From positions 1 to 17,590 of the forward strand of contig CAMPIM010000081.1 of NCBI GenBank assembly GCA_946886365.1: a stretch of DNA of 17,590 nt, read 5' to 3'. Made by a program: the position numbers and the translations under genes. Positions 15,685 to 17,590 of the stretch are shown piece by piece; position 1 is the stretch's first letter, and each line of letters opens with the position of its first letter. The DNA comes from an uncultured Novosphingobium sp. Lineage in GTDB: Bacteria; Pseudomonadota; Alphaproteobacteria; Sphingomonadales; Sphingomonadaceae. The notes under the pieces are model-generated. The model was not told the DNA's origin and ran no database searches. It saw only the letters and a program-made list of their open reading frames with translations.

Positions 15685-16116
15685 ATGAAGATCAATCGCA
15701 GTGGTTCGGCGGTATGGAGCGGCGGCCTGAAAGAGGGCAAAGGCGCGATCTCCACGCAAAGTGGCGCTTTGGACGCGCATCCTTATGGCTATGCCATGCG
15801 GTTCGAAGGGGTGCCGGGGTCCAATCCGGAAGAATTGATCGCCGCCGCCCATGCGTCCTGCTTCACCATGGCGCTATCTCTCATTTTGGGGGAGGCCGGG
15901 CTGACGGCGGAGAAAATGGAAACGAACGCGGTTGTGACGCTGGAGCAGCAGGAGGGCGGCTTTGCGATAACGGCGAGCAAGCTGACGCTGAAGGCGACCA
16001 TTCCCGGTGCTGACGACGCCAAATTCCAGGAGCTGGCCGCCAAAGCCAAGGAAAATTGCCCCGTGTCGAAGCTGCTGAACGCGCAGATCAGCCTGGAGGC
16101 GGAATTGCTAGGCTGA
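15685..16116 (+). CDS. osmC: OsmC family peroxiredoxin
   Basis: A 143-residue cytoplasmic thiol peroxidase that reduces organic hydroperoxides. It has the same length as E. coli OsmC, and its two active cysteines are Cys59 (in AHASCFTMALS) and Cys125 (in ENCPVSKLL), the same positions. The supporting Arg39 and the Glu49/Glu50 pair in SNPEELI are present. OsmC dimerises and is usually induced by osmotic or stationary-phase stress. The ATG at 15685 follows a strong AGGAGGA. It diverges from the PRC-barrel gene across an 86-base gap, which fits shared stress control, but I see no EcfG motif facing osmC itself. Its end overlaps the DMT transporter gene by 9 bases. Confidence 0.94.
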   Translation: MKINRSGSAVWSGGLKEGKGAISTQSGALDAHPYGYAMRFEGVPGSNPEELIAAAHASCFTMALSLILGEAGLTAEKMETNAVVTLEQQEGGFAITASKLTLKATIPGADDAKFQELAAKAKENCPVSKLLNAQISLEAELLG

Positions 16117-17085
16117 AGCGAAACGGCGGGTGCGGACATGCTCCCGCCACGCAATGTAGAGGCCGCTGGCGATGATGAGCGCTGCGCCCACCCAGGTGGT
16201 GTGCATCGGCCATTCACCCCAGATCAACAGGCCCAGCAGCGTGGACCATATGATGGTGCTGTAATCCATCGGCAGCACCACGGAGACAGGCGCATGGCGA
16301 AGCGCGCCGGTCATGCAAAGCTGCGCAATGCCGCCTGTCAGCCCGACGCCGACGAGCATGGCCCAGGTCATGGGATCATGCGCCTTTCCGACGAACAGCA
16401 TCAGGATTCCCAGCGGCGGCACGGACAGGATGGTGAACCAGAATACGATGACGCCGGTCTTTTCGGTGCGGCCAAGGTCGCGCAACAACAAGCCGATGCA
16501 GGCCGTGATGATGGCGGCGGATAGCGCGACAGCAAGGCCGAACGGCGGGAAATGCGCGCCATCAGGGCGGACCATGACCATGATCCCGGCAAAGCCCAGC
16601 ATGATGGCGGCCCAGCGGTGGGGGCCGGTCGCTTCGCGCAAAAGGATGGCCGACAGCAGCGTGGCGAAGATGGGCATGGTGAAGCCGATCGCGGTGGCTT
16701 CGGTTAGGGGAAGAAGCAGATAGGAGCCGAAATTAAGGACCATGCCGGTAAGGCCGAGGACAGTCCGGCTCACATGCGCGCCCAGCCTGTTCGTGCGGAC
16801 CGAGGGGAGGCCATCGGTCATCGCGACCCACGTGACGATAAGTGGCAGGGCGAGCGCCTGACGGTAGAAGATCAGCTCGACCAAGCTGACGCCCCGCGTG
16901 CCCACAAGCTTGCCGAGGGCAAACATGACGGCCATGAACAACATCGCCAGCAAACGCAGGCCGATGCCTGTCAGCGCATGTTCGTCACGCGCCGATGGTG
17001 GCGGCGGAAGCTCCTCTGGCGGGCTAATGGGGGCAGGGGGTTGCACGCAGGTCGCTTTAACCGGCGGACAGGATGACGCAACCAC
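16108..17085 (-). CDS. DMT superfamily transporter (EamA family)
   Basis: A 325-residue inner-membrane permease with two EamA repeats and about ten membrane helices; relatives export amino acids, nucleotides or other metabolites. First-repeat features include RGVSLVELIFYRQALALP and the helix with LPLTEATAIGFTMPIFATLL. The second repeat has APVSVVLPMDYSTIIWSTLL. About 35 residues of Pro-rich, low-complexity sequence precede the first helix. The assigned start is GTG at 17085 without a clear ribosome site; a GTG at 17046 is an alternative, so the N-terminus is uncertain. The substrate is unknown. The gene runs the same way as cpaF, 71 bases downstream of it, and overlaps the end of osmC tail to tail. 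Confidence 0.88.
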   Translation of the reverse strand: MVASSCPPVKATCVQPPAPISPPEELPPPPSARDEHALTGIGLRLLAMLFMAVMFALGKLVGTRGVSLVELIFYRQALALPLIVTWVAMTDGLPSVRTNRLGAHVSRTVLGLTGMVLNFGSYLLLPLTEATAIGFTMPIFATLLSAILLREATGPHRWAAIMLGFAGIMVMVRPDGAHFPPFGLAVALSAAIITACIGLLLRDLGRTEKTGVIVFWFTILSVPPLGILMLFVGKAHDPMTWAMLVGVGLTGGIAQLCMTGALRHAPVSVVLPMDYSTIIWSTLLGLLIWGEWPMHTTWVGAALIIASGLYIAWREHVRTRRFASA

Positions 17086-17090
17086 CCCAT

Positions 17091-17100
17091 GATAATTATC
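17091..17100. promoter_or_regulatory. AT-rich palindrome before the DMT transporter gene
   Basis: GATAATTATC is a perfect 10-base palindrome placed 5 bases before the assigned GTG start. It contains GATAAT, a 5/6 match to a -10, in both directions. I found no matching -35. If it is the -10 for the transporter, transcription would begin at or next to the start codon. Confidence 0.25.
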
Positions 17101-17156
17101 GACTCGTCTTTGGAAAATGTAGCGGCGGTCGTTCCCCTGCTATCCTGCCGACAAGA

Positions 17157-17590
17157 TCAGAGGCAGGCTTCCAGGAAAGGCTGGTCGAACCCGAACTGGC
17201 GCGCTTTATCGAGCGTGTAGGGGCGCAGGCCCATGGAGCGGTATTCGCCAACGATCTTACCGCTGTCATCCTCGTCATGATATTCGAACTTGAACAGTTC
17301 CTGCGTGACGATGACGTCGCCTTCCATGCCGATGACTTCGGTGATGTTGGTGACGCGGCGCGAACCGTCGCGCAGGCGCTTTACCTGCACGATCAGGTCG
17401 ACCGAGTCGGCGATCTGCTTGGAAATCGCTTCCTTGGGGATCTTGATGTCGCCCATCAGGATCATGTTTTCCATACGGCCCAGGCACTCGCGCGGGCTGT
17501 TGCTGTGAAGCGTACACATGGAGCCGTCATGGCCCGTGTTCATCGCGGCGAGCAGGTCGAAACATTCCGCGCCACGAATTTCGCCCAGGA
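17157..17590 (-). CDS. cpaF: CpaF/TadA-type pilus assembly ATPase, C-terminal part (5' partial)
   Basis: The last 143 codons of a type II/IV secretion-system ATPase of the CpaF group; the start is right of the window. This hexameric ATPase drives assembly of Flp/Tad pili at the inner membrane. The visible part begins inside the Walker B region (LGEIRGAE), followed by AECFDLLAAMNTGHDGSMCT with the conserved His-box residues, then SPRECLGRMENM and the typical CpaF C-terminal domain with VDLIVQVKRLRDGSRR and VTNITEVIGMEGDVI. The stop is followed not by the usual tadB but by a DMT transporter gene on the same strand, so cpaF appears to be last in its operon here. The family call is very secure. 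Confidence 0.94.
   Translation of the reverse strand, partial: LGEIRGAECFDLLAAMNTGHDGSMCTLHSNSPRECLGRMENMILMGDIKIPKEAISKQIADSVDLIVQVKRLRDGSRRVTNITEVIGMEGDVIVTQELFKFEYHDEDDSGKIVGEYRSMGLRPYTLDKARQFGFDQPFLEACL

Noticed and set aside
17144..17167. CCTGCC/GGCAGG inverted repeat spanning the cpaF stop codon
   Set aside because: Six pairs with a 12-base loop and no T-run; too weak to call a terminator.

Overview
The window is a stretch of GC-rich chromosome from an alphaproteobacterium, most likely a sphingomonad (Sphingobium, Sphingomonas or a close relative). The reasons are the panB-TPR-bamB-der gene order, a large TonB-dependent receptor typical of the group, a CpaF-type pilus ATPase, a candidate EcfG-type general-stress promoter, and an intergenic palindrome whose core resembles repeats I recall from sphingomonad genomes. 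Genes are packed tightly. No stretch longer than about 225 bases lacks a gene. I see no tRNA, rRNA, CRISPR array, insertion sequence or prophage.

Left part (1-6103): the 3' end of valS is followed in the same direction by a MATE efflux gene. This faces a HerA/DUF87-type ATPase gene tail to tail. Divergent from the ATPase is an acyltransferase-3 membrane protein, which in turn overlaps tail to tail with a YhbW-like luciferase-family oxidoreductase. The start codon of the oxidoreductase lies inside a long perfect-arm hairpin that looks like the terminator of the gene upstream.

Centre (6104-11332): a leftward housekeeping cluster runs panB (pantothenate/CoA), a YfgM-like TPR membrane protein, bamB (outer-membrane protein assembly), der (ribosome-assembly GTPase), a TusA-like sulfur carrier overlapping the end of der, and an orphan Hpt phosphotransfer protein. 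A 66-bp palindrome with two perfect 26-bp arms sits between bamB and der.

Right part (11424-17590): a TonB-dependent receptor with a clear intrinsic terminator, a small YezD/DUF2292 protein with its own sigma70-like promoter, and an RBBP9/YdeN-type serine hydrolase, all leftward. Next come a PRC-barrel gene and an osmC peroxidase gene in divergent orientation. The PRC-barrel gene has a good candidate EcfG stress promoter. A DMT/EamA transporter overlaps the end of osmC, and the window closes with the C-terminal third of cpaF, the Flp/Tad pilus ATPase.

Nothing here is an obvious new multi-gene system. The best leads are regulatory: the hairpin over the oxidoreductase start codon, the REP-like palindrome before der, and the stress promoter. 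The receptor-YezD-hydrolase neighbourhood is a weaker functional lead.
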